Assembly: GCA_009840595.1 (NCBI GenBank)
Contig: VXNK01000001.1
Span: 1 to 64,000 of the forward strand
Origin: Rhodospirillaceae bacterium
Lineage (GTDB): Bacteria > Pseudomonadota > Alphaproteobacteria > Bin65
Reading direction: 5' to 3'
Length of the DNA: 64,000 nt
A model generated the notes under the pieces. That model was not told the DNA's origin. It searched no databases and was given only the letters and a program-made list of their open reading frames with translations. Shown here piece after piece: positions 34,818 through 42,437 of the stretch (position 1 is its first letter; each line of letters starts with the position of its first letter). A program made the translations under genes and the position numbers.

Positions 34818-36212
34818 ATGACCGGCACACCGAACGATACCGGGAACGCTTCGGGCGAAAGCGGCGAACGCTTTACCGGACACGGCAGCGAATGGCGCGA
34901 TGCGAACCTGTCGGCGCAGGACGCGCGCACCGCCACCGCTTGGGTCGAGGCCAAGGTCGACAAGCGCTCCATGCTGACGAACAAGGATCGCGTCGAAGAC
35001 GTGCGCGATATCATGTGGCAGCTGGAGAAAGATGGCGAGATCGCCGTCCACCGGGTCGACGACGGCCATGCGCCGGTCGAGGTCAAGACGCTCTACGGCT
35101 GGACCAAGCGCATCCCGACGACCCGGCTCTGGCATCACAAGTCGTGCGGCCAGTGCGGCAACATTCCGGGCTACCCGGCCTCGCTGCTCTGGCTGATGAA
35201 CGAACTCGGCATCGAATATCTCGACGAGACCGACCAGACCTCCTGCACCGCCTGGAACTATCACGGCTCGGGCATCGGCAATCTGGAGAGCCTGGCCGCG
35301 GTCTTCCTGCGCAATTTCCACCAGGCCTATGTCAGCGCCCGCGCCCAGGGCCTGCCGGACGCCTACTACTATCCGCTGGTCCATTGCGGCACGTCGTTCG
35401 GCAACTACAAGGAGGTGCGCCACTATCTGCTGCACTCCGCCGAGTTGCGCGAGCGGGTGAAGAAGATCCTCGCCAAGCTCGACCGGCTGGTCGACGGTAA
35501 GCTGCTGATCCCGGAAGAGGTCGTGCACTATTCGGAATGGGTGCATGTCATGCGCGACCGCATCGCGGACCGCCAGACGATCGACGCCAGCGCCATCCGC
35601 GCGACCATCCATCCGGCCTGCCATGTCTACAAGATGGTGCCGGAGGACGCGATCTACGACGACGACATCCTGGAGGGGAACCGGGTCGCGGTCTCGACCG
35701 GCGTGATCGGCGCGCTGGGCGCCCAGGTGATCGACTATTCGACCTGGTACGATTGCTGCGGCTTCGGCTTCCGCCACATCATCTCGGAGCGCGAGTTCAC
35801 CCGCTCCTTCGCGATCGACCGCAAGGTCAAGGTCGCGGTGGAGGAGGCCCGGGCCGACGTGATGATCGGCCACGACACCGGCTGCATTACGACGCTGGAC
35901 AAGAACCAGTGGATCGGCAAGGCTGCCGGCAAGGACTACGACCTGCCGATCCTGGCCGACTGCCAGTTCGCGGCGCTGGTCTGCGGCGCCCATCCGTTCA
36001 AGATCGTCCAGTCCCACTGGCACGCCTCGTCGACCGAGACGCTGATGGAGAAGCTGGGCATCGACTGGCGCGCGGCGAAGGCGGAGTTCGAGGCCTATCT
36101 CAAGCAGGTCGAAGCCGGCGACCAGGAGAATCTCTACGATCCGCGCCTGATGATCACCTCGGGCCCCGGCTTCAAGCGGATAGAGAACGGAACACTCGAG
36201 ACGGGCACATGA
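34818..36212 (+). CDS. hdrB1: sHdrB1, CCG-domain subunit
   Basis: A 464-residue protein with the HdrB-type CCG motif YDCCGFGF (Cys313-314) and further cysteines in SCGQCGNIPG, HPACHVYK, TGCITT and LADCQF. These would bind a noncubane [4Fe-4S] cluster at the catalytic disulfide site. The 80-residue N-terminal extension is soluble and variable. It overlaps hdrA by ATGA. Together with C1 it forms one half of the symmetric sHdr assembly. Confidence 0.92.
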   Translation: MTGTPNDTGNASGESGERFTGHGSEWRDANLSAQDARTATAWVEAKVDKRSMLTNKDRVEDVRDIMWQLEKDGEIAVHRVDDGHAPVEVKTLYGWTKRIPTTRLWHHKSCGQCGNIPGYPASLLWLMNELGIEYLDETDQTSCTAWNYHGSGIGNLESLAAVFLRNFHQAYVSARAQGLPDAYYYPLVHCGTSFGNYKEVRHYLLHSAELRERVKKILAKLDRLVDGKLLIPEEVVHYSEWVHVMRDRIADRQTIDASAIRATIHPACHVYKMVPEDAIYDDDILEGNRVAVSTGVIGALGAQVIDYSTWYDCCGFGFRHIISEREFTRSFAIDRKVKVAVEEARADVMIGHDTGCITTLDKNQWIGKAAGKDYDLPILADCQFAALVCGAHPFKIVQSHWHASSTETLMEKLGIDWRAAKAEFEAYLKQVEAGDQENLYDPRLMITSGPGFKRIENGTLETGT

Positions 36213-37258
36213 CCAAGCCGGTCCTCGTGGTCGGCGGCGGCCCGGCCGGGCTCGCCGCAGCCGAGGCGCTGTCCGGCGTCGGCCGGAACGCCGTTCTGGT
36301 GGAGAAGGAGGACCGGCTCGGCGGCGCGCCGATCCTCTCCGGCTACGCCAAGCTGGTGCCGACCGGGGAATGGGCGAAGGACGCCATAGGCGGCATGGTC
36401 GCGCGGGTCGAAGGCGACGCTACGGTCGATGTCCGGACCGGCTGCACCGTGCAGGAATTCGGCGGCGAGCCCGGCGCGTTCGCGGCGACCCTGTCGGACG
36501 GCGCCACGGTCGAGGCTTCGGCCGCCATCCTGTGCACCGGCTTTACCCATTTCGATTCGGTCAACAAGCCGGAATGGGGCTTCGGCAGCTTCCCCGACGT
36601 CGTGACCACGACCCAGGTCGAGCAGATGATCTCGTCGGGCGCCGGCGTGCGCTGCCCGTCCGACGGCCGCACGCCGAAGCGGGTGGCGATCTTGCTCTGC
36701 GTCGGCTCGCGCGACCGCCAGATCGGCCGCGAATGGTGCTCCAAGATCTGCTGTACGGTGAGCGCCAACATCGCGATGGAAATCCGCGAGGAAGTGCCGG
36801 ACTGCCACGTCTACATCTACTACATGGATATCCGCACCTTCGGCCTCTACGAGACGAGCTACTACTGGCGCAGCCAGGAGGAGTTCAAGGTCAAGTATAT
36901 CAAGGCGCGGATCGCCGAGGTGACCTCGGACGGCGAACGGCTGATCGTCAAGGGCGAGGACACGCTGGTCAAACGGCCGATCACCATTCCCTTCGACATG
37001 GTCGTCCACGCCATCGGCATGGACCCGAACGTCGATAACCTGCTGCTGTCTTCCATTTTCGGGGTCGACCTGGAGCCGCACGGCAACATTGCCCGGCAGT
37101 CGGCCTATGGCGGCATGGGGCGGACCAGCCGGCCCGGCGTGTTCGTCGCCGGCGCGGCGACCGGGCCGGAGACCATCGACGATTCGATCGCCCAGGCGAA
37201 TGCCGCGGCCATCGCGGCGCTCGGCGCCGGCCGGGCGGCGGCGGACGAAGCGGCCTGA
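36209..37258 (+). CDS. hdrA: sHdrA, FAD-containing subunit
   Basis: A 349-residue flavoprotein with VVGGGPAGLAAAEAL at 7-21. A Cys-rich segment, LLCVGSRDRQ and EWCSKICCTVSANIAMEI, lies at about 170-195 and binds an iron-sulfur cluster. The FAD-site C-terminal motif GVFVAGAATGPETIDDSI follows. The length is typical of the short sHdrA, which lacks the ferredoxin domains of methanogen HdrA. Confidence 0.93.
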   Translation: MTKPVLVVGGGPAGLAAAEALSGVGRNAVLVEKEDRLGGAPILSGYAKLVPTGEWAKDAIGGMVARVEGDATVDVRTGCTVQEFGGEPGAFAATLSDGATVEASAAILCTGFTHFDSVNKPEWGFGSFPDVVTTTQVEQMISSGAGVRCPSDGRTPKRVAILLCVGSRDRQIGREWCSKICCTVSANIAMEIREEVPDCHVYIYYMDIRTFGLYETSYYWRSQEEFKVKYIKARIAEVTSDGERLIVKGEDTLVKRPITIPFDMVVHAIGMDPNVDNLLLSSIFGVDLEPHGNIARQSAYGGMGRTSRPGVFVAGAATGPETIDDSIAQANAAAIAALGAGRAAADEAA

Positions 37259-37262
37259 GCGG

Positions 37263-38126
37263 ATGATGGCGCACGCCCTGCGCGGGACGGCGGGACGGGA
37301 CGAGCCGGTCCCCGAGCGGCCGGAGCTGCATCTCTCCGGCCCGCGTCTGCGCCAGGCGCTGGAAAGCCTGATCGCCGGCAGCGAGGAGCAGGGCGGCGTC
37401 GAGCGCTATGTCGATGCCGTGAAGCTCAAGGCCTCCGCATTCGGCGACGCCCTCGCCGGCGGGGCGGCCGGCCTGAAGCCCGCGGCGTTCGGCGAACTCT
37501 GCGCCCTGATGCCTTCGGTGCGCCGGCGCATCGGGCCCTATCTCGACCGGAAGGGTTTTGCGACCGTCTGCACGGCAATCGACGCGTTGCTGGACGGCAG
37601 GACCGATACGACGACGACCGACGCACGGCTCGCCGCCTTCGAGGGCGCCTTTCCGCGCGACCGGGACCATCGCTGGGTGCGCGACCTGGCGGCCGAACTG
37701 CTGCACAACCTCGACCCGGAGCGCTATCCGCCGATGCAGCGCTGGGTCTGGGACGCCAAGACCAACACCGGCGTGCTGCGCGAGATCTGGTGGGGCGACG
37801 ATGTCGACCACATCATGATCGACGTGCCGGACAGCTACGGCGCCTTCGTCATGCTGCGCGAGGAACTGTCGCAATTCTTCACGGAAAACGGCGTGTTCCG
37901 GGACATTCTCCAATATGTCGATCTGCTCCTCGCCCATGTCTACGCCGCCTATATCGGCGAGCAGGGCGGACAGTATCTGCGTACCGATTTCGCGACGCCG
38001 GAAGATCCGATGCTGCACACCCGCCGGATGCTCGGGCTGGACGGCGTCGGCGCCAGGGGCCGGACGAAGCCTGCCGCGGTGGACGGCGACGCGCGGCCCG
38101 TCGGCGCCCCCAGGCTGCTCAACTAG
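37263..38126 (+). CDS. sHdr-associated hypothetical protein (Hyp)
   Basis: A 287-residue protein located between hdrA and hdrC2, the invariable place of the hyp gene in sHdr operons. No cofactor motif is evident. Conserved-looking segments are PMQRWVWDAKTNTGVLREIW and FVMLREELSQFFTENGVFRD. ATG at 37263 with a second ATG three bases on; either may be used. Its function is unknown even in studied systems, though it is required with the complex. Confidence 0.85.
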   Translation: MMAHALRGTAGRDEPVPERPELHLSGPRLRQALESLIAGSEEQGGVERYVDAVKLKASAFGDALAGGAAGLKPAAFGELCALMPSVRRRIGPYLDRKGFATVCTAIDALLDGRTDTTTTDARLAAFEGAFPRDRDHRWVRDLAAELLHNLDPERYPPMQRWVWDAKTNTGVLREIWWGDDVDHIMIDVPDSYGAFVMLREELSQFFTENGVFRDILQYVDLLLAHVYAAYIGEQGGQYLRTDFATPEDPMLHTRRMLGLDGVGARGRTKPAAVDGDARPVGAPRLLN

Positions 38127-38139
38127 GCCCGGGCGCGCG

Positions 38140-38886
38140 ATGCCGATCCACGAACAGTCGCTGATCCGGCCGGAGAATATCCGGACTCACGACAACCTGG
38201 TGCTCGACGGCGTCGACGTGTCCGGCCACTGGTCGACCTTCATCGAGCCGCGGGTCGTCACCGACTACAACGAGGCGCTGGAGGACGAGATCGCGGCGCT
38301 GCCCGGCGGCGAATATATCCACCGCTGCTGGCAATGCGGCTCCTGCACCAACTCCTGCACGGTCAACGCCGTCAACCCGGACTTCAACCCGCGCTACTGG
38401 ATCTACCTGATCCGCATGGGCATGGAATCCGAGCTGCTGCGCGACAAGGACATCATCTGGCAGTGCGTCTCGTGCAACAAATGCACCTACGCCTGTCCGC
38501 GTGACGTCGAGCCGGAAGGGGTGATGAAGGCGACCGCGCACTGGCTGGAGAAGAAGGGCCATACGCCGAAATCGCCCTCGATCATTTTCGACGAGATTTT
38601 CGCCGAACAGGTGATCGCGCGCGGCAAGATCGAGGAATCGTCCATCATTCGGACGTTCCTCAAGCGCACCGGCCAGCCGCTGATGCAGGACTGGCTGATC
38701 GCGATGGCGCGCAGCCTGATGATGAAGCTGCCCATCGGCCTGATGCGGCGCATGGGCCTGGCCGTGCTGTTCCGGCCGCGCACCGCCGGCTGGTCGAAGG
38801 CGCGGGCGGCGCTCGAAGACTATGTCGAGGAATGCGAACGCGAACAACGCCGGGCGCTCGGCCTGGGCAACGGGAAGCCGGAATGA
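38140..38886 (+). CDS. hdrC2: sHdrC2, iron-sulfur subunit
   Basis: A 248-residue protein with CWQCGSCTNSC (Cys63, 66, 69, 73) and CVSCNKCTYACP (Cys109, 112, 115, 119). In the first motif the usual Pro after the fourth Cys is Thr. It pairs with sHdrB2. The C-terminus is basic, unlike the acidic tail of C1. It overlaps hdrB2 by four bases. Confidence 0.92.
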   Translation: MPIHEQSLIRPENIRTHDNLVLDGVDVSGHWSTFIEPRVVTDYNEALEDEIAALPGGEYIHRCWQCGSCTNSCTVNAVNPDFNPRYWIYLIRMGMESELLRDKDIIWQCVSCNKCTYACPRDVEPEGVMKATAHWLEKKGHTPKSPSIIFDEIFAEQVIARGKIEESSIIRTFLKRTGQPLMQDWLIAMARSLMMKLPIGLMRRMGLAVLFRPRTAGWSKARAALEDYVEECEREQRRALGLGNGKPE

Positions 38887-39815
38887 GCGAAGAACGGAAA
38901 TACGACCGCGTCGCCTACTATCCCGGCTGTGCGCTGGAAGGCACCGGCCATGCCTACAACCGCTCGACCAAGGCGGTCGGCAAGGCGCTCGGCCTGAAGC
39001 TGGACGAGGTGAAGAACTGGAACTGCTGCGGGGCGATGGAGGTCAAGAATATCGACCCGAAGATCCAGACCTACCTGTCGTCCCGGGTCATGTCGATCGC
39101 CGCGAACGAAATGGGCCACGATGTCGTCATGGCGCCGTGCAACGGCTGCTACCACAATCTCAAGAAGGCCGAATACGACCTGGAGCACGACGGCAAATCG
39201 CGCGAGGTCGTCGACCGCCTGTCCTCCAAGGCCGGCCATGAAACCTACGAGGCCGGGCAGGTCGAAACCATCCATGCCCTCGACTGGATCAAGGACGGGA
39301 TCGGCGAGGACGGCCTGAAAGCCAGGGTCAAAAACAGCCTGCAAGGCGTTAAAATCGCGAACTATTACGGTTGCATGTACACGCGGCCGCGCCACATCTT
39401 CCCGGAGAAGGACGCCGGGCCGGGTTCGGAATCGACATCCGAACCGCACTTCATGGACGACCTGCTGGCCGCGGCCGGCGCCGAGAATGTCGATTTCCCG
39501 CTCAAGACGGCCTGCTGCGGCGGCGCGCACACGCTCTCGGACAGCGACATCTCGACGAAACTGGTGCTGAACATCCTCGAAGCCGCCGAGGCCGCCGGCG
39601 CCGACGTTATCGCCACGGAATGCCCGACCTGCCATTCCGGGCTCGAAATGCACCAGATCCGCGCCGAAAAGCGGCTCGGCCGGAAAACGACGGTGAAAAT
39701 CCTCTATTTCACCCAGCTGCTCGGCGTCGCGCTGGGCCTCAGCCCGCGCAAGGTCGGCGTGCACGAGAATGTCTCCGACTCGCGCGGTTTCCTGAAGGAA
39801 AAGGGCCTGGCATGA
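38883..39815 (+). CDS. hdrB2: sHdrB2, CCG-domain subunit
   Basis: A 310-residue protein with two complete CCG domains: YYPGC (Cys16), NWNCCG (48-49) and APCNGC, then YYGCMY, KTACCGG and ECPTC. Both noncubane cluster sites appear intact. The ATG at 38883 gives the standard N-terminus and overlaps hdrC2. It is the likely partner that contacts lipoylated LbpA, inferred from its position. Confidence 0.93.
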   Translation: MSEERKYDRVAYYPGCALEGTGHAYNRSTKAVGKALGLKLDEVKNWNCCGAMEVKNIDPKIQTYLSSRVMSIAANEMGHDVVMAPCNGCYHNLKKAEYDLEHDGKSREVVDRLSSKAGHETYEAGQVETIHALDWIKDGIGEDGLKARVKNSLQGVKIANYYGCMYTRPRHIFPEKDAGPGSESTSEPHFMDDLLAAAGAENVDFPLKTACCGGAHTLSDSDISTKLVLNILEAAEAAGADVIATECPTCHSGLEMHQIRAEKRLGRKTTVKILYFTQLLGVALGLSPRKVGVHENVSDSRGFLKEKGLA

Positions 39816-40285
39816 CGCCGTTCGCCGACATCGAAGCGGCGCTCGACGGTTTCGATTCCGCCCGAATCGATGCCGGGGAGGGCGATCCAGCCGGCCGCCT
39901 GCTCGGTCTGGCTGAGATGGTGCTGGAAAACTGGATCAAAGCCCGCGACGAGGCGCCGACCGCGGACGAGCGCGAAGGCTTCCGCCTGCTCGCCCTGCAC
40001 CGGCAGGGCGCGCGCGGCGAACCCAGCTTCAACGCGTGCCGCGAAACCTGCCGCGAGATCGCCTACCACGCCAACCTGCTGCGCCTGGAACCGGACCATG
40101 ACGAAACCGGCCGCCGCGCGGCCATGATGGCGATGCTGGTGCGCCATCTCCTGCTTTTCGTCTCGGGCAAAATGCAGGTTGCGGGGCTGGGCGAATTTTG
40201 CTGTTCATCGCGCGGCTTGCGCTCGCTCGATCGGGACGCAGCCCAAGCACCTGAATACACGCCCGAATTGACGAAGGTTGCCTGA
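39812..40285 (+). CDS. Small protein between hdrB2 and lbpA, function unknown
   Basis: A 157-residue protein coupled to hdrB2 by ATGA and three bases before lbpA, so certainly expressed with the complex. It is helical, with Cys in FNACRETCREIAYH and a Cys pair in LGEFCCSSRG. There is no signal peptide. No domain is recognised. It may be a chaperone or cluster-assembly helper for sHdrB2 or LbpA, purely from position. Confidence 0.78.
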   Translation: MTPFADIEAALDGFDSARIDAGEGDPAGRLLGLAEMVLENWIKARDEAPTADEREGFRLLALHRQGARGEPSFNACRETCREIAYHANLLRLEPDHDETGRRAAMMAMLVRHLLLFVSGKMQVAGLGEFCCSSRGLRSLDRDAAQAPEYTPELTKVA

Positions 40286-40288
40286 TCC

Positions 40289-40726
40289 ATGCCGACTGTC
40301 CGTGGATGCCATCTGCCCGACGACCTGCTCTACGACGTGCCGAACCATATCTGGTTCACCGAAACCGGCGACGGCAACCTGCGTCTCGGCATGACCAGCG
40401 TGGCGACGGCGATGGCGGGCAATCTGGTCGCCTTCACGCCGAAGAAGGTCGGCCGGTCGGTCAAGGCCGGGCGGTCCTGCGCCACCGTCGAATCCGGCAA
40501 ATGGGTCGGCCCGGCCAAGTCGGCGGCCGGCGGCGAGGTCGTCGAGGTCAACGACGCGCTGGTCGAGGAGCCGAGCCTGGCGAACCAGGACCCGTACAGC
40601 GCCTGGATGGTCGTGCTCCGGCCGGACGACTGGGACAGCGTGAAGCCGACCCTGACGCCAGGCACCGACGTCGCTGCGGCCTACGAAGCCAAGATGGACG
40701 AGGACGGCTTCGCCGGCTGCGAGTGA
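40289..40726 (+). CDS. lbpA: Lipoate-binding protein LbpA (GcvH-like)
   Basis: A 145-residue GcvH-fold protein. Lys71 in CATVESGKWVGPAKS is the predicted lipoylated lysine. Flanking segments TSVATAMAGNLVAFTPKKVG and VVEVNDALVEEPSLANQDPY are typical. In the sHdr pathway the lipoyl arm carries sulfur intermediates and electrons and cannot be replaced by GcvH. Last gene of the hdr operon, nine bases from a convergent small gene. Confidence 0.95.
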   Translation: MPTVRGCHLPDDLLYDVPNHIWFTETGDGNLRLGMTSVATAMAGNLVAFTPKKVGRSVKAGRSCATVESGKWVGPAKSAAGGEVVEVNDALVEEPSLANQDPYSAWMVVLRPDDWDSVKPTLTPGTDVAAAYEAKMDEDGFAGCE

Positions 40727-40735
40727 ACCGCCGCC

Positions 40736-41086
40736 TTACGGTCGCGCGACGCCGGCCAGCGGCCGGGTCGACAGGCAGCCGGCCAGGATATCGAGCCGGT
40801 TGACGTCGAATTCGCGCCACAGGCCGGGCAGCGCCGGGTCCTCGCCGTACCAGGCGCGCAGGAACGGATCGAGCCAGGGCCGCAATTCGCCGGTGCGCAG
40901 GTCGCCCGGCGTCCAGCCGGCAAGGCCCGCCGCCTTCAGGAACGCCGTTTCGTCCGCCGCATCGGCCGCCAGGTCCAGCAGCCGGTTCAGCCGCTCCACG
41001 TCCTCGCGCAGCAAGGCGGCCCGGAAATAGCTCGGATCTCCGGCCAGTTCCGCCGTTACGGCGTCGATCACGGCTTGTCTGCTCAT
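40736..41086 (-). CDS. Small hypothetical protein
   Basis: A 116-residue soluble, acidic and helical protein (DPSYFRAALLREDVERLNRL, EFDVNRLDILAGC). There is no signal peptide or membrane span and no recognised domain. Convergent with lbpA. Its local composition is like the chromosome, and no competing frame gives a recognisable product. Not evidently part of the sulfur locus. Confidence 0.6.
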   Translation of the reverse strand: MSRQAVIDAVTAELAGDPSYFRAALLREDVERLNRLLDLAADAADETAFLKAAGLAGWTPGDLRTGELRPWLDPFLRAWYGEDPALPGLWREFDVNRLDILAGCLSTRPLAGVARP

Positions 41087-41134
41087 GGCGGTCGGTCCTG
41101 TCTGAGGCGGTCGTGTACAGCCTGAAACGCAATT

Positions 41135-42316
41135 CTATCGAGTCAAATCGTGAAGTTCGCACGCCATTTCGTGCAGACCGAGCGCATCGACGCCGTTGGC
41201 GACCGGATAACGATCCCGCCCGGAATGGACGATGAAAGCGCGCTCCGGTTCGATGTCCTGATGCGCATGATGGAAACCTCTGTCGAGTCGTGGCGCCAGC
41301 CCTCGCTTGATTTCGATAGCCCAGCGTTTACCGCCCGGCAGGTCCAGAATGAGGTCGATTTCCGCGCCTGCGGCAGTGCGGTAGAAACTTGCAGCGGTGC
41401 GATCCGGCGAGACATTCAGAAGGTTCTCCACAACGAATCCTTCCCAGCTTCCACCGGCAACCGGATGGCCGAGGACGGCTTCCCGATCGCCGAGCCCAAG
41501 CAGCGCATGGACGATGCCGCTGTCGCGGATATAGACCTTGGGCGATTTGACGAGCCGTTTGCGGACGTTGGCGTGGAACGGCGGCAGGCGCCGCACCAGC
41601 AGCAGGTCGACCATAAGATCGAGATAGCGCGCCACCGCCTTGCCTTCGACCGCAAGCCCGCGTGCGAACTGCGCTGCATTGAAGAGGCCGCCTTGGGCGT
41701 GGGCCAGCATCGTCCAGAAGCGCCGCAGGGTTTCCGCCGGAATCCGCTGCCCGAATTGCGGGATGTCGCGTTCCAGGTAGGTGCGGATGAAATTCTCACG
41801 CCAGACGGCGCTGGCGTCGTCGTTGCCGGCCAGGAAGCTGTCGGGGAAGCCGCCCGCGATCCACAATTTTTCGCTCTTGTCCGCGCCGGTTTCGAGAATG
41901 TCCAGCGGATCGAGTTCGACATAGGCAATTCGCCCGGCCAGGGATTCGCCCGATTGCCGGAGCAGTTCCATGGAAGCCGAACCCAGAAGCAGGAACCGGC
42001 CGGCCCTGCGGCCGCGGCGACGCCCTCTGTCGATCAGCCCGCGCAGCGTCTGGAACAACTCCGGCATGCGCTGAATCTCGTCGAGGATGACCAGCTTGTC
42101 TTCGTTTGCCGACAGATAGAGGCCGGGATCGGCAAGCTTCTCGCGGTCCGGCGGCGCCTCGAGATCGAGATAGACGGATTGCCGGCCCGTCAGGTCGTTG
42201 GCGGCGATATGTTCCGCAAGGGTCGTCTTGCCGGCTTGACGCGGCCCGAGCAGGGCGACGGCCGGGAATTGCCCCAGTCGGTCCAGCACGGGACGAAGAA
42301 GACGCCGCTCGATCAT
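41135..42316 (-). CDS. AAA-type ATPase with DUF4143
   Basis: A 393-residue ATPase. Walker A GPRQAGKTT at 24-32, Walker B LVILDEIQRMPE, then a SAS-type sensor LLLGSASMELL. A C-terminal DUF4143 domain contains GAEIDLILDLPGGKRWAIEIK, a PD-(D/E)xK-like nuclease core. These solitary genes are often mobile and occur in variable genome regions. It is transcribed away from the second DMGDH-like gene. Confidence 0.9.
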   Translation of the reverse strand: MIERRLLRPVLDRLGQFPAVALLGPRQAGKTTLAEHIAANDLTGRQSVYLDLEAPPDREKLADPGLYLSANEDKLVILDEIQRMPELFQTLRGLIDRGRRRGRRAGRFLLLGSASMELLRQSGESLAGRIAYVELDPLDILETGADKSEKLWIAGGFPDSFLAGNDDASAVWRENFIRTYLERDIPQFGQRIPAETLRRFWTMLAHAQGGLFNAAQFARGLAVEGKAVARYLDLMVDLLLVRRLPPFHANVRKRLVKSPKVYIRDSGIVHALLGLGDREAVLGHPVAGGSWEGFVVENLLNVSPDRTAASFYRTAAGAEIDLILDLPGGKRWAIEIKRGLAPRLDRGFHHAHQDIEPERAFIVHSGRDRYPVANGVDALGLHEMACELHDLTR

Positions 42317-42437
42317 CCTTGTAAATATGCCATCGTATGGCAGAAATGCAAGGTTAATTGCGCAAAGCGCCTTTATCGGTCACTCTCTGAGCTGCAAATT
42401 TCTCCGTCGTTATAGTTTTCCCGCTTCGCTGAAAGCA

